DNA of 64,000 nucleotides, taken from NCBI RefSeq assembly GCF_030272615.1, contig NC_081408.1:334956793-335020792 (forward strand), read 5' to 3'. Below are positions 1 to 11,430 of this stretch, in pieces. The position numbers and the translations under genes were made by a program. Source of the stretch: Cryptomeria japonica. Its lineage: Eukaryota > Streptophyta > Pinopsida > Cupressales > Cupressaceae. The notes beneath the pieces were generated by a model. That model had not been told where the DNA came from, did no database searches, and was given only the letters and a program-made list of their open reading frames with translations. Position 1 is the first letter of the stretch; every line of letters begins with the position of its first letter.

Positions 1-1343
1 ATGTGTACTTTTGTATAATTCAATAAATAGGATATATAGAATGATCATAAATAGTGAAAGAAGATGACGAACATGAATACATAAACGTGCAACTATAATT
101 CAACTATTTCAGTAAAGAATATAACAATCACATTTATAAATATGTATAAGTATGTACATGCACACACAAATATGTATATGTATATGAAGACATGTGTATG
201 CATATAATATCCATACATATAAAAATGCATGATAAACAGACAAAGAAGAGAAATAACATGAACACAAAAACATACAAACATAAAAACATAAATACATGTC
301 TACTAGGTCCTTGCCAAAGTAAAGTCGTGAAGACTTTACTAGTAGCAAAGGCTGCTTGTATTTTGAGTACTTCAGAGAAGTCCTTAAAGCCTGCCAAAAT
401 AGATTCATGCATACATGTATCATAGTAACATATTAAAATAACAAATCAATGAGCTAAATAAAATCAGAAAATTCAAAATAGATATACCTAATGAATTAAA
501 ATTCCCATAAAAATGATTTGTTAAAAAACACAACTACATGGAATGTGTTTATCATGTACTTGGTTTGACGATCAACAGTCTCTCATACCTACAAAAAAAT
601 AGTGATAACTGGGGGTAGTAACGTTCTCACATAAATCATCCTTATAATATTGCATGCAATTGGATAGTTTTGTATTATGTCTAATTAGAGCTAAAGATTT
701 AACTGTGATATGAATAAAAAATGGATATTGTTGGTGCTTTACATGACTATAAAGATGGAAGATGCAGGTGAAACAAATGTAACTGACAAGTGATTAAAAA
801 ATGAGTGATGTTGTTGTTAATATATTTGGACTCTAAGAAAAAAAATAAAAACTTTCAATGCAAACACTATATGAATTTAAGGAAGCATGATTTAGCAGGT
901 AGGTACCAATGTAAATAACTACAATTGTGGCTTTCTAAGCTTTGAATATTGTAGGGGATATTCAGTGAAAATAGGGAATAAGGGTGTCTGTGTAAGCTCT
1001 GAATATTGTAGAGGGTATTCAGTGAAAGTAGATAAGAATTGGATACGAAATTGACTTTTGAAATTCCCTCTTATTCTTTGATTCATGGTAGTTGATTTTG
1101 ATTTTTGAATATAAGAGGGAAACACTCGGTCAATTCATACTGCATCTGCAATCAATGTGTGATTTTAACTGTGGCTTCATGAATTGTGTCCTTATATTCT
1201 GATTTATACAATGGCTTAATGAATTTAGTTTGGTTAATATGTTTTATGTCTGATTTATACGCTGTCTTCAATGTTTCTTATTTGTTGAATTCAGTATATG
1301 CATGCATCTGCATATACATACATATCTATATTCATACATACAT
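1..1343. other. AT-rich DNA without a supportable gene
   Basis: No convincing coding region is visible. The short open frames here come from AT-rich, poly-pyrimidine stretches rich in TATG/ATAC words around 120-300 and 1300-1345 and translate to low-complexity F/Y/I/C/H strings. A short direct repeat is present at about 940-970 and 995-1025 (GAATATTGTAG followed by GGATATTCAGTGAAA and a near copy). This is the left flank of the copia insertion. Confidence 0.6.
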
Positions 1344-1348
1344 GTGCA

Positions 1349-2640
1349 TGTTGGCATTATGTATGAATTGATTATGTGTTGCATTGATATTTTGTCATTG
1401 ATATCAACACTAGCTATTATGGTTGGTTACCGACACTAACTGTTATGGATGGTTACTGACAAATAGGTTTTGGTTACCAGTAGAAGATCTAGTGTTACTG
1501 GTAGAAGAGATATCTATTGGACACTTCCGGTATGTTTGGATCTATGGAATGTGATTGGTACATGCTTCTGGAGCATGTTTTGGTCAGTTGGTATTGGCTT
1601 GGTAATTGGATGCTATCATACACTCTTGTAAACCCTTACCAACATTGGTTTAAGGCTTTATAGGCAGAGCTTTCATTGAGGAATCATGACAGGATGCATA
1701 AGTGATGTTGGTGTGGCTTCTAGATGGATTTCAGGATGTTGAAGATGTTATTTGATCGTGCTTCAACTGCTTGAAGACATTGCTTTAGCTTGGTGGACCC
1801 AAAATAGGTCTAGTGCCTATCTAGGTTATGGACCGGTATCATGATAACATGTACTCTACACGTTACAGGGATGTTTCGGGATGACTTGTGAATTTTTTAT
1901 TATTGTTTTGGTCTTAATCCAACATGGCATATCATTGTAATATGGAATTATGTAATGATCTTATTGTAATATCTTTTAAGTGACCGACCTAATTGGTTTA
2001 GGCCTTAGGGTTTGTATAAATGATGTAAGATCTCATTGTAGATCATGGAAAGGAAATGTAATGTGTGAATATTACAATATCATTCAAGCAGATGATTAGA
2101 TCAATCATTAAGGATCGAATTGGGATTAAGGAAGAGGTCAAAGGACTCAGGTATTGAGCTTAACTGGGACTATAATCAGGCATGGTAGATGCTATCTCTA
2201 ATAGTTCACTCAATTGGATTGTTGTCCATTTATCTTGAGGTGGTTTTAACCTCTGTAGTCGGTGAGACCCTTTTGTAATAAGAAAACGTTCTAGGCAGTG
2301 TGCCTTCCTGCATGTGCAGGCCCCTCATTGTATCACATACTTTTTGGAGAAGTATCATCTGACTATGGGTAGGCTTCCCACCGTGGTTTTTACCTTTCCA
2401 GATTTTCCACATACAAATCATGGTGTTATGTGGTATGGTTTCTTTGCATTGATTATCTGTCTAATTGTTAAGTTGCATTGTTTACCGATATCTATGTCTA
2501 TCGACATCTATTTCTTCTTTATCGATATTTGAAAATTTATGTGCTTAGATTTAAGGTTGTATTGTGGATTAAATGTTATAATTTGTTAACAACTGATTCA
2601 CCCCCCACCCCCTCTCAATTGTTCACCAATTATCCTAACA
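1349..2640 (+). repeat. 5' LTR of the copia element
   Basis: The LTR is 1292 bp, from TGTTGG to CTAACA. It is preceded by the target duplication and followed two bases later by the primer binding site. Its second part (1744-2640) is clearly repeated at 5022-5926 with scattered substitutions and small indels. A likely TATA box (TATAAA) lies at 2015-2020 in the conserved context GGGTTTGTATAAATG, which recurs at 5293-5298 in the other LTR. Confidence 0.92.
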
Positions 2641-2642
2641 AT

Positions 2643-2654
2643 TGGTATCAGAGC
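2643..2654 (+). promoter_or_regulatory. Primer binding site, initiator Met tRNA type
   Basis: TGGTATCAGAGC lies two bases after the 5' LTR. This is the sequence complementary to the 3' end of plant initiator methionine tRNA that most plant copia elements use to prime minus-strand synthesis. Confidence 0.93.
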
Positions 2655-2698
2655 TTTGGTCTACTTTTGCAGAAGCTTAATTGCTTGAGGTAGATCCT

Positions 2699-3863
2699 AT
2701 GGCAGCTAACACTTCTAATCCACCGGCAACTATTTTTAGAAGAGAAATCCCTAAGCTTGATGGAACAAATTATGGGATATGGAAAATTTGAATGGAGACT
2801 CATCTTAGATATCTTGGCAAGCATATTTGGGAGATCACTGAGAAAGGATACACACCTTATGATCCGGCATCTGATAATCCTTCTCCTGCAGACTTGGATA
2901 ATAATATTGAAAATGATTTCAGAGCTAGAGAAGCCCTCTTGTGTGCACTTACTGATCAACAAATCATGGGATTGACTAACAAATCATTGGCAAAGGTTAT
3001 GTGGGACAAATTACAAACTCTGAATGAAGGTGACCCTATTGTCAAAATTGCTAAACTTGATGGTTACCGGGTAAGATATGAGAACTTGAAAAATGGAAGA
3101 TAATGAGAGAATTGTTGTATTTATGGAAAGAGTAAATGAGATTGTTATGGGAATTCAATATTGTGGAGGATTTCTAAGTGAAGATGAAATAGTTTGCATA
3201 GCCTTGAGAGCCCTTCCACCGGATTACAAGATGAAGGCAACTGCGATTAATGAATTAAGAACAATGACAAACACTTTAGTTAACAGAGACATTCTGATTG
3301 GGAAATTATTTGCTTTTGAGCTTGAAGAATTTGGATCTTTTGGAGTTGTAAAATCTAAACCTACTTTTCATGCATCATCATCATCATCATCATCTACCAA
3401 CAAGAGTGATTGGAAAGTCATATATGTAAAAGAATTGGAAGACATGAGGACAGAAGATGAATAACTTGAGCAACTTGCAGCCTTATTTTCTAGAAGAGTA
3501 CCTAAAGGATTGACTGGAAGTAAGTATGAAGGAAAAGCACCTTTTAAATGTTTTGCATGTAATAAGATTGGTCATTTTGCATCTAGATGTCCTGAAAGGA
3601 ATGCAAGGTTTGAGGAAAGAGTTAAGAAATCTTTTAAGCCTAACCAGAACAAATATATATTCAAGAAAAGTAATCAATGCTACATAGAAGATGGGGAAGG
3701 AGTAACTGATGACTCTAGGGATGAACGGATAGAAGAATCTGCTAGTAGATCCGACAATGGAAAGGAATGGGTGTTCTATGCTTTGAAGGAAGATGAACTG
3801 GAACTGGATGTCATAAATGAAGAAAAGGCACTCGCAGCAAAAGTTGAAGATAGGGATGAATAG
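2699..3863 (+). pseudogene. copia gag-like capsid region with zinc knuckle, broken
   Basis: This is the N-terminal (gag) part of a copia polyprotein. It starts at the ATG at 2699 (MAANTS) and contains a UBN2/gag-type helical region with KLDGTNYGIW near the start. A CCHC zinc knuckle at about 3549-3590 reads CFACNKIGHFASRC. Breaks: an in-frame TGA at 2789 where a tryptophan codon is expected; a +2 shift in an A-run near 3090, so the frame continues from 3093; and stops at 3462 (TAA) and 3861 (TAG). From 3093 to 4727 the frame is otherwise continuous, as expected for a single gag-pol frame. A serine run from ATC/TCA repeats lies at 3367-3395. It is non-functional as it stands. Confidence 0.88.
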
Positions 3864-5022
3864 GTAATTGATAGTGGATGCTCACATCATATGACTAGAG
3901 ATACAGGGAATTTTTTGTCCCTGCAAGAATAGAATAATGGTCAAGTCAGATTTGGAGATGACAAAACATGTATGGTCAAAGGTAGAGGTATTATTTCTTT
4001 GGATGGAAAGCATAATATTGATAATGTATATTATGTAGAAGGTTTAAAGCATAATCTTTTGACCATTGGTCAATTGGTTGATAAGGGTTTCCAACTTCAG
4101 TTTAAAGATAGAAAATGCAAAATCATTAACAAGACTGGTTTGGAGATTGGAACTAGTATTCAGACAGGAAGTAATATCTTCCACTTGAACATTGGTAATA
4201 AGACATGCTTAATTACTCATATTGATGAGAGTTGGTTATGGAATAAGAGGTTGTGTCATGTTAATTTTGATTGTATTGTTAAGATCAGTTCAACTAAGAT
4301 AGTTAGAGATATACCTAAGATTATGAAGCCTCATAATCTGGTATGTAATGAATGTCAATTAGGTAAGCAAGTTAGAAGTTATTTTAAGAGCATACATGAT
4401 AAATCTAATGATGTACTTGATTTGATTCACACTGACTTATGTGGTCCAACAAGGACTAGAAGATTTCAAAGTGATAGGTATTTCATGCTGATTATTGATG
4501 CCTATTCTAGAATGATGTGGGTGACTTTTCTAAGGGAGAAGTCTAAAGCTTTTGAGAAATTGAAGATCTTTAAAGCAAAGGTTGAAACTAAAAATGGATT
4601 GAAAATCAAATGTCTAAGATCAGATCGAGGAGGTGAGTTCACTTGTCATGAATTTAACAATTATGTGAGACAAATAGAATCAAGAGACAACTATCTGCAC
4701 CTAGGACTCCTCAGCAAAATGGAGTAGTGATGGAAGCCAAATTGCCTCATATCTACTGGAGAGAAGTAGTGAGTACAACAGTCTACACATTCAATATAGT
4801 TCACATCAAAGGTGAAACTAGTAAGACCCCTTATGAACTATGGTTTGGACATACATCGACTGTTAAATATTTTAGAAATTTTGGAAGTAAATGCTATATC
4901 AAAATAGATGATTCAATTGGAAAGTTTGATCCTATATGTGATGAAGGGATATTTCTTAGATACTCAATTCAGAGAAAAGAGATGATTCAACTAGAAAGTT
5001 TGATCCTAGATGTGATGAAGGG
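3864..5022 (+). pseudogene. copia pol fragment: protease and integrase, RT/RH missing
   Basis: The frame continues from gag. The protease shows the copia signature VIDSGCSHHMT at about 3864-3896, with a stop at 3930. The GAG-pre-integrase zinc region follows (LLTIGQLVDKG, LWNKRLCH, CNECQLGKQ). Integrase has catalytic Asp in HTDLCGP (~4428) and Asp in RSDRGGEF (~4620). The third acidic residue is gone: at ~4720 the frame runs from the conserved PQQNGVV straight to MEAKLPHIYW, skipping about 16 codons that normally hold the catalytic Glu. A frameshift sits just before this point (~4690) and coding resumes in another frame at 4727-5022. The C-terminal segment SKCYIKIDDSIGKFDP is partly duplicated (4908-4950 and 4981-5024). 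No RT motif follows. Confidence 0.88.
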
Positions 5023-5926
5023 ATGTTCTTTGATCGTGCTTCAACTGCTTGAAGACATTGCTTTAGTGTGGTGGACCTAGAATAGGTCTGGTGCCTATCT
5101 AGGTTATGGACTGGTATCATGATAATGTGTACTCTACACGTTATCGGGATGTTTCGAGATGACTTATGGATTTGTTATTATTGTTTTGGTCTTAAGCCGA
5201 CATGGCATATCATTGTAATCTGGAATTATGTAATGATCTTATTGTAATATCTTTAAGGTGGCTGACCTAATTGGTTTAGGCCTTAGGGTTTGTATAAATG
5301 ATGTAAGATCTCATTGTAGATCATGGCAAGGAAATGTATTGTGTGAATATTGCAATATCATTCAAGAAGAGGATTAGGTCGATCATTGAGGATCGAATTG
5401 GGATTAAGGAAGAGGTAAAAGGCCTCAAGTATTGAGCTTAACCGAGACTGTAATCAGGCATGGTAGATACTATCTCTAGCAGTTCACTCAATTGGATTGT
5501 TGTCCATTGATCTTGAGGTGGTTTTAACCTCTGTAGTCAGCGAGACTCTTTTGTAATGAGTAGTATGCTTTAGGCAGTGTGCCTTCATGCATGTGTAGGC
5601 CCCTCATTATATCACATACTTTCTGCAAAAGTATCATCTGACTATGGGTAGGCTTCCCACCATGGTTTTTCCCTTTCTGGGTTTTCCACGTACAAATCAT
5701 GGTGTTATGTGGTATGGTTTCTTTGCATTGATTATTTGTCTAATTGTTAAGTTGCATTGTTTACCAGTATCTGTGTCTACCGACATCTATTTATGCTTTA
5801 CCGGTATTTGAATATTTATGTGCTTCGGTTTAAGGTTGTATTGTGGATTAAATGTTATAATATGTTAACAACTGATTCACACCCTCCCCCCCCCCCTCTC
5901 TCAGTTGTTCACCAGTTATCCTAACA
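5022..5926 (+). repeat. 3' LTR of the copia element, 5'-truncated
   Basis: This 905-bp piece matches 1744-2640 of the 5' LTR and keeps the true 3' terminus CTAACA before the GTGCA duplication. The left boundary is a deletion joint inside the pol coding sequence. The words GGATGTTCTTTGATCG (here) and GATGTTATTTGATCG (5' LTR) show a few bases of shared sequence at the joint. A C-run near 5884-5896 differs in length from the 5' copy. Confidence 0.92.
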
Positions 5927-5931
5927 GTGCA

Positions 5932-6296
5932 TACATATGAATACATGTGTATGGTTATGCATAGAAATGAATACACATGGATACAAGTGTGTTCATATGT
6001 ATATTGTAGTATTGTTTACTCCAAAGATTGTAAAGTGACAAAGAGATTTGAAATGAAACCCTCAACAATATATATACACACTAAGTCACCAGGCTCGACT
6101 GAATTTCATCCTTCAAGTTCAAAATTCGACGAACTTCAGGGTTAGTGCAAGATCATGGGGGGCCAAAAAGTGGTGATGTGAAAAAATAGCCTTCTCCACT
6201 CGCCTAAAAATGCAAAAATCCATGTTGAATTTTTGCTTGGCCTGGGTGTCAGTACACCTTGGCATGGTAAACACCTAAGCAAATTGGATATCGAAT
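5932..6296. other. Flank of the copia insertion, nothing recognised
   Basis: The sequence continues the pre-insertion locus of 1-1343 (ATACATATGAATACATG-type words). No gene or repeat family is recognised. Confidence 0.5.
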
Positions 6297-7148
6297 TAAA
6301 TCGGATATCCGATTTTTATAGGTAATTTTAAATTAAAAAATAAATTATATAATATATAATGTAATATAATAATATATTATATAATATATAATATATTATT
6401 ATATTATATTATATATTATATAATACATAATATATAATATAATATTAAATTATTAAATATTATATATTTTTTTTGATCTGTAATTGGCCGAAGCCTGAAT
6501 AGCTTTTGGCTGGAGCTATGAACCAGTGGGGACATAGTAGGGGGCCCCATCCCCATTACATCTTTGAATTATTATTTTTATTATTATGTTTGATTAGATT
6601 GACCCCAAGACCTTCCCCATCCTATGGAAGGCCAAGACTCACAACTTAGAATTCTACTTCAGATGTCCCTATTGGGAATTGAACTTGGGTCTCCATAGTG
6701 AGAAACCAATGTTTTAACCAGTTAAGCTCAACCCCTTGGACATTATAAAATATTATATTATACTATATAATATAATAATATATTATATAATATTTTAGTA
6801 TATTATTATATTATATATAATATATTATATTATCATATTATATATTATATTATTATATTATTAGATAATATATATAATATATTATATTATTATATATAAT
6901 ATAATATTATAAAATATATATAATATAATATATTATTATAATATATATTATATAATATAATATTATATAATATAATAATATAATATATAATATATATTAT
7001 AATATTATATATTATATAATATATTATATATAATATATTATTATATTATTATATAATATGTATTATATAATATAAAAATATATTATATAATATATAATAT
7101 AATGTTATTTTAAAATAATTTAAGTATAAAAATCGGATATCCGATTTT
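6297..7148. mobile_element. Inverted-repeat TA-rich block (possible MITE-like element)
   Basis: The left end begins AAATCGGATATCCGATTTTTATA and the right end is its inverted copy (TATAAAAATCGGATATCCGATTT reads outwards from ~7125-7148). The homology extends for about 40 bp through AT-rich sequence. The interior is almost pure A/T (TA, TAA, ATT words) apart from a nested SINE. The tips themselves are 14-bp palindromes. No clear target duplication was seen, so the transposon interpretation is tentative. A slipped or cruciform-prone structure that grew by replication errors is the alternative. Confidence 0.5.
6467..6740 (-). mobile_element. tRNA-derived SINE
   Basis: Read on the minus strand, the head has an RNA polymerase III A-box-like TGAGCTTAACTGG and, about 35 bases later, a B-box-like AAGTTCAATTCCC. 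A ~190-bp body follows, ending in AGATC plus an A8 tail (T-run at 6467-6474 on the plus strand). Both flanks carry AAATATTATAT (about 6455-6465 and 6748-6758), a plausible target-site duplication, although the surrounding TA-rich DNA makes this weak. I do not recognise the SINE family. It has clearly inserted in the TA-rich block, being the only non-AT sequence there. Confidence 0.75.
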
Positions 7149-7240
7149 CTGAGACAATATAATTAGACTGCGACAACCCGTGAGTTATTTTTAACCCATG
7201 GGCTACACGATATTTTTGAAATCCGATATCCAGTTATTAG
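7131..7240. promoter_or_regulatory. Palindromic ATCGGATATCCGAT sites upstream of the 7433 gene copy
   Basis: A perfect 14-bp palindrome ATCGGATATCCGAT lies at ~7132-7145, a decayed copy (AAATCCGATATCCAG) at ~7219-7233, and a further perfect copy at ~6300-6313. The related gene copy on the other strand (13690-15075) has the same sites upstream, at 15156-15320. Shared position relative to two homologous coding units suggests binding sites or element ends. That is inference. Confidence 0.5.
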
Positions 7241-7432
7241 ACCCAAATTTGCTAAAAAATACATTCAAAGGTAGAATTTTTATTGTTTTCAATCACTTTC
7301 ATTCAATTTTTATATTTTTTTTAATGTTTATTTCTTTTTTCATTGAAAATATGGTTTTTTTCATAAAAAATAGGTTTTTTTAAAATCAAATACAAAATTG
7401 TTTTCAATTGTTTACATTCAATTAGGTTAAAA

Positions 7433-9350
7433 ATGGGGGATAATAGTTAAAACATTGATCAACCACAACCTCAACAACCAAACCCTCCCTCAATTCAGGA
7501 TTTAATTGCACAAAATTTAAACCAATTGAGGGGGATTGCTGATGTCTATCATTTGATCCCTCGCCTAAACCCAATGTTTGATCCCCTCATGTCGATCATA
7601 AAGAGTATGGAAACCATCACTAAGGAGAACAATTTCGCTCTTTTGTGGTGAGATTCTATGAGGGAACAATATGTGAATGGCTTGTCCTATAAGGAGATCA
7701 AAAATCTTGAGATATCCAAAGCCTCTATCGCTGCATTGTTTGTGAATCCCCGCACTGGTCAACTCGTAGACCCCAAAAAAACAAAAATTTCTATTAAATG
7801 GTGCACAAATGATGGTATTGTGAAAAACTTTTGGGATCGTTGGTGGATGGTTTTTGACAAACCACCCAACAACAATCTTGATGTCCCCTTATACTTCATA
7901 AAAAAATTGTATGCTGAGTTTATTTTAGGAAAACATGTGAACTACTTTGACATCCAACCTTTCCAGGGTGTGGGTTTAGGTATGCCCCAAAATAGATCCA
8001 GGGTAGTCAAAGTAGTCCAAGGCCCATATGTCCCCCCTCCTCCTATTGATCCCCCACCTCCAGTGTAGCATCCAGATATCATTTGTGAGTCAGCATCACA
8101 GACCATATTGGCTATTCACTCTTTGAGTAGCCTTTTGGTTTCTCAGGCTGGATCAGTAGCTCAGCCTACTTTTGATGGTAGCGGTGCATCTAGTGGTGCC
8201 GACACGTCCTCCTCGACTCCACACATTTGTGTGCCCCATAGTTGTGTCATGTGTGGGCACGTATGCTTGGGTCCAATTGGACAACCTGTCAATCCTCCTG
8301 CACACAATGCAGATTATGAGGTGCATGAGATGCATGATGCACCAAATGTTATGACACAGACTGAAGGATATCCTGGGGAGTCCTCATATGCTAGAGGCGA
8401 GGAGGCACCTTCATAATACATTGATGATGTAGTGGTAAGATTTGTATTTTCATAGTTCATTCTATATTTTAAATGAATATTTATAATCTAGATAATATTA
8501 AGTACTAATTTTTATTTACATGGTCTATTTAACATTTGATGACTGAGGAGCAATTGACACAGATCGAGGAGGGCACCTTGAGGGCCATTTCATTTGGCCT
8601 TGATAGCTTGACAGTACATATATTATTGCACCTAGTCATTTATATTTTATTGTACATACATGCTCATTATTTATATTGGTATTAATTAGATTATGTAGTA
8701 ACTTACATGTATATCTTATTTTACTCTTGTAGGGAACAAGCAACATGAGTGCGAGGCTATTTGATTTAGGATCTGGTAGTGCAGTTGGAAACAAGAGAAA
8801 GGTAATTGAATGCAAATATGATTGAATGAATAGTTTAAATAGCTTATAGTGATTATACACGTCTAGACATAGATTAATAGTTTCATATACTTGTTGTGTA
8901 TATGTATAGAGAATTCTTGGCTTCACATCCTTGTTGACTACACCCAGTATACCTGAAGATGAAGAAGAAGAAGAGATGCCTCGAGTACATGTGTGTTTAT
9001 TTTATTTTGTGTTTAGTAGATATAATTTTTTATTATCAGTGATAATTATATGCTAACTTGTATCAATGTCATGTTTGTGAACATATGTAGGTTGTGTATT
9101 GAATATTGAAAACATACCTCCTCTACCGAAGACATACATCAAGAGTCCTACAAAGTTGAAGAGAAAATGTGGAGATGAGGTAAACACAAATAGTTCAATT
9201 ATAGTTCATTTTTATGTTAACTTGTTGAATGTGAGTTATATAATATAACTAATCTTAATCGTGGTTTGTTTTTTCTTGTGTAGGATCCTTCAGAGCCAAG
9301 CAGTGCGGCGAAGAGGATCAATTTTGATGATCCATCAATAGCCTAGGATG
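7433..9350 (+). pseudogene. Unidentified multi-exon gene family, copy 1 (probable transposon gene)
   Basis: The frame opens at ATG 7433 (MGDNS), is stopped at 7448 (TAA), near 7650 (TGA) and at 8066 (TAG), but stays in one phase to 8416. Visible features are a Q/P-rich start, an aromatic core around 7820-7960 (NFWDRWWMVFDKPP, YFIKKLYAEF), a proline run (PPPPIDPPPP) and a late Cys/His cluster (CVPHSCVMCGHVC, ~8240-8270) that could bind zinc. Downstream, short coding-like blocks separated by GT...AG intervals follow: about 8735-8800 ending GAGAAAG|GTAATT, 8910-8985, 9092-9180 ending GATGAG|GTAAAC, and 9284-9347 ending in TAG. The homologous minus-strand copy at 13690-15075 shares the core, showing that this is a real family. 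I do not recognise it; a transposon-encoded DNA-binding protein or transposase is a guess from its repeat setting. Confidence 0.6.
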
Positions 9351-9734
9351 TTATAGATATTTTTTGGATGCTTACATGTCTAGTTGGCATGTATATTTTG
9401 TATATGAACATACATTCATGTATATAGACATACATTTTGTTTGAGTTGGCATTTATGCCATATTTGTGTATGGACATACACTTGTAATCATTTGACATTT
9501 TCATATATACAGAAGTTGATATTTGATCATATAAATTGTTTCTCATCTATGCATGGTGTTATCATGGAAATATTTAATCTTCATTCCAATAATTAACAAT
9601 GGTTAATAATGGTTATTTAATAAACAATACAATTCATTTCATTTCATCGTAAGTGTTATTTGTGTAATGAACAATATAATACAATTCATTTAATGAATAA
9701 TACAATACACTTCATTTAATTAAAAACACAATAC

Positions 9735-11430
9735 AATTCATTATTACTCTATACATGCTCCTATTTCCCCCCCCCCACTCAGTCGAATGCTCGGGGTCAT
9801 ACCCTACCGGTGTCATCCCTTGAGCACCCTAATTGTCAAACTTTGACAGGCCCTAACTCAGAATCTGTGTCACCTGTGAATGATCCATTTGAACCTATGG
9901 GGCTACAAGAGGGGTCCCTACAAAATCCTATCTTGGTTTTTCAATTTTCCCTATGGTTTTATTAGGGCAGCATTTTTTCGTTTGGTGAAAAAATCGTCAG
10001 TCTCATTCAATCGAATGTTGTTGCATGGCCAATTTCTCGTTCTACTCGTCGTGATAAAGGAATTATTACCCTATTCATTCTCCTATTTTTTCCCCCCACT
10101 CGGTCAAACGCTCAGGGTCATACCCTACCGACGTCGTCCCTTGAGCACCCTAAGTGCTAAATATTTTCAAACTTTAACGGGCCCTAATTCAAAATCTGTG
10201 GCACCTGTAAATGATCTATTTGAACCTACGGGTCCATGAGAGGGGTCCTTACAAAATCCTATCTCGGTTTTTCATTTTTCCCTGTGGTTTTCTAAGGGTG
10301 GCATTCAGTTGGTGAAAAAATCATTAGTCTCATTCAATAGAATGTTGTTGCGTGCCCAATTTCTCATTTTGCTTGTTGTGATAACAAACTGTTAGCTCAG
10401 ACATGTTCAGTTAGGAATTATTACCCTATGCATGCTCCTATTTCCGCCCCCCCCCCCCACTTGGTCAAACTCTCAGGGTTATACCCTACCGACGTCGTCC
10501 CTTGATCACCCTAAGTGCTAAAAATTGTCAAACTTTGACAGGCCCTAACTCAGAATCAGTGGTACCTGTGAATGATTTGTTCAAACCTACGGGTCCACGA
10601 GAGGGGTCCCTACAAAATTTTGTCTCGATTTTTCAAGTTTCCCTATGGTTTTATTAGGGCAACATTTTTTCGGTTGGCAAAAAATTGTCAGTCTCATTCA
10701 ATCGAATGTTGTCGCGTGGCCAATTTCTCATTTTGCTCATCATGATAACAAACCATTGGCTCTAACATGTCTAGTTAGGCATTATTACCCTATGCATGCT
10801 CCTATTTTTCCTCCCCACTCAGTCGAATGCTCAGGGTCATACCCTACTGATGTCGTCCCTTGAGCACCTTAAGTGCTAAAAAGTGTCAAACTTTGATGGG
10901 CCCTAACTTGGAATCTATGGCACCTACAAATGATCCATTTGAACCTATGGGTCCATAAGGGGGGTCCCTACAAAAGACTATCTTGGTTTTTCAATTTTCT
11001 CTACAGTTTTATTAGGGCAACATTTTTTTGGTTGGCAAAAAAATCCTTAGTCTCATTCAATTGAATGTTGCCGCGTGGCCAATTTCTCATTCTGCTCATC
11101 GTGATAACAAACCATTGGCTAAGACATGTCTAGTTAGGCATTATTACCCTATGCATACTCCTATTTTTCCCCCCAACTTGGTCAAACACTCGGGGTCATA
11201 CCCTATCGGCGTCGTCCCTTGAGCACCCTAAGTGCTAAAAATTATCAAACATTGATGGGCCCTAACTTAGAATCTGTGGCACCTGCAAATGATTTGTTTA
11301 AACCTACAGGGCCATGAGAGGGGTCCCTACAAAAGCCTATCTTGGTTTTTCAATTTTCCCTTCTATTTTATTAGGGCAGCATTTTTTGCAAAGTTGGCAA
11401 AAAAATCGTCAATCTCATTCAATGAAAAAT
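9735..11430. repeat. ~359-bp tandem repeat array, about 4.6 units
   Basis: The unit is recognised by the block C-run, CACTCGGTCAAACGCTC, GGGTCATACCCTACC, GTCGTCCCTTGAGCACC, then TTTGACGGGCCCTAACTC. Matching anchor points lie near 9776, 10097, 10458, 10816 and 11175, giving spacings of about 321, 361, 358 and 359 bp. The first unit lacks ~40 bp. The last is cut off at ~11430. Units differ from each other by substitutions at many positions, so the array is old. Open frames inside it (9880-10239, 10645-10863, 11028-11222) are the same repeat read through and are not genes. Confidence 0.9.

Larger units (their letters stand above)
1344..5931 (+). mobile_element. Ty1/copia LTR retrotransposon, internally deleted
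   Basis: The element runs 1349-5926 and is bounded by an exact 5-bp target-site duplication GTGCA at 1344-1348 and 5927-5931. The 5' LTR begins TGTTGGCA and ends CCTAACA. The 3' LTR ends with the same CCTAACA. A primer binding site follows the 5' LTR. The inside encodes gag, zinc knuckle, aspartic protease and most of integrase, in the copia order. Reverse transcriptase and RNase H are absent: at about 5022-5029 the integrase C-terminal coding sequence passes straight into sequence matching position ~1744 of the 5' LTR. One deletion therefore removed RT-RH, the polypurine tract and about the first 395 bp of the 3' LTR. Both outer ends are intact, so the loss is internal and post-dates insertion or came from a defective template. 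Confidence 0.93.

Noticed and set aside
93-425. Overlapping 62-104 codon frames on both strands
   Set aside because: All come from AT-rich ATAC/TATG-rich sequence, with low-complexity products and no motif.
9880-11222. Open frames in the 359-bp tandem array
   Set aside because: They are the same repeat unit read through; frames differ between units and carry no conserved start or stop.
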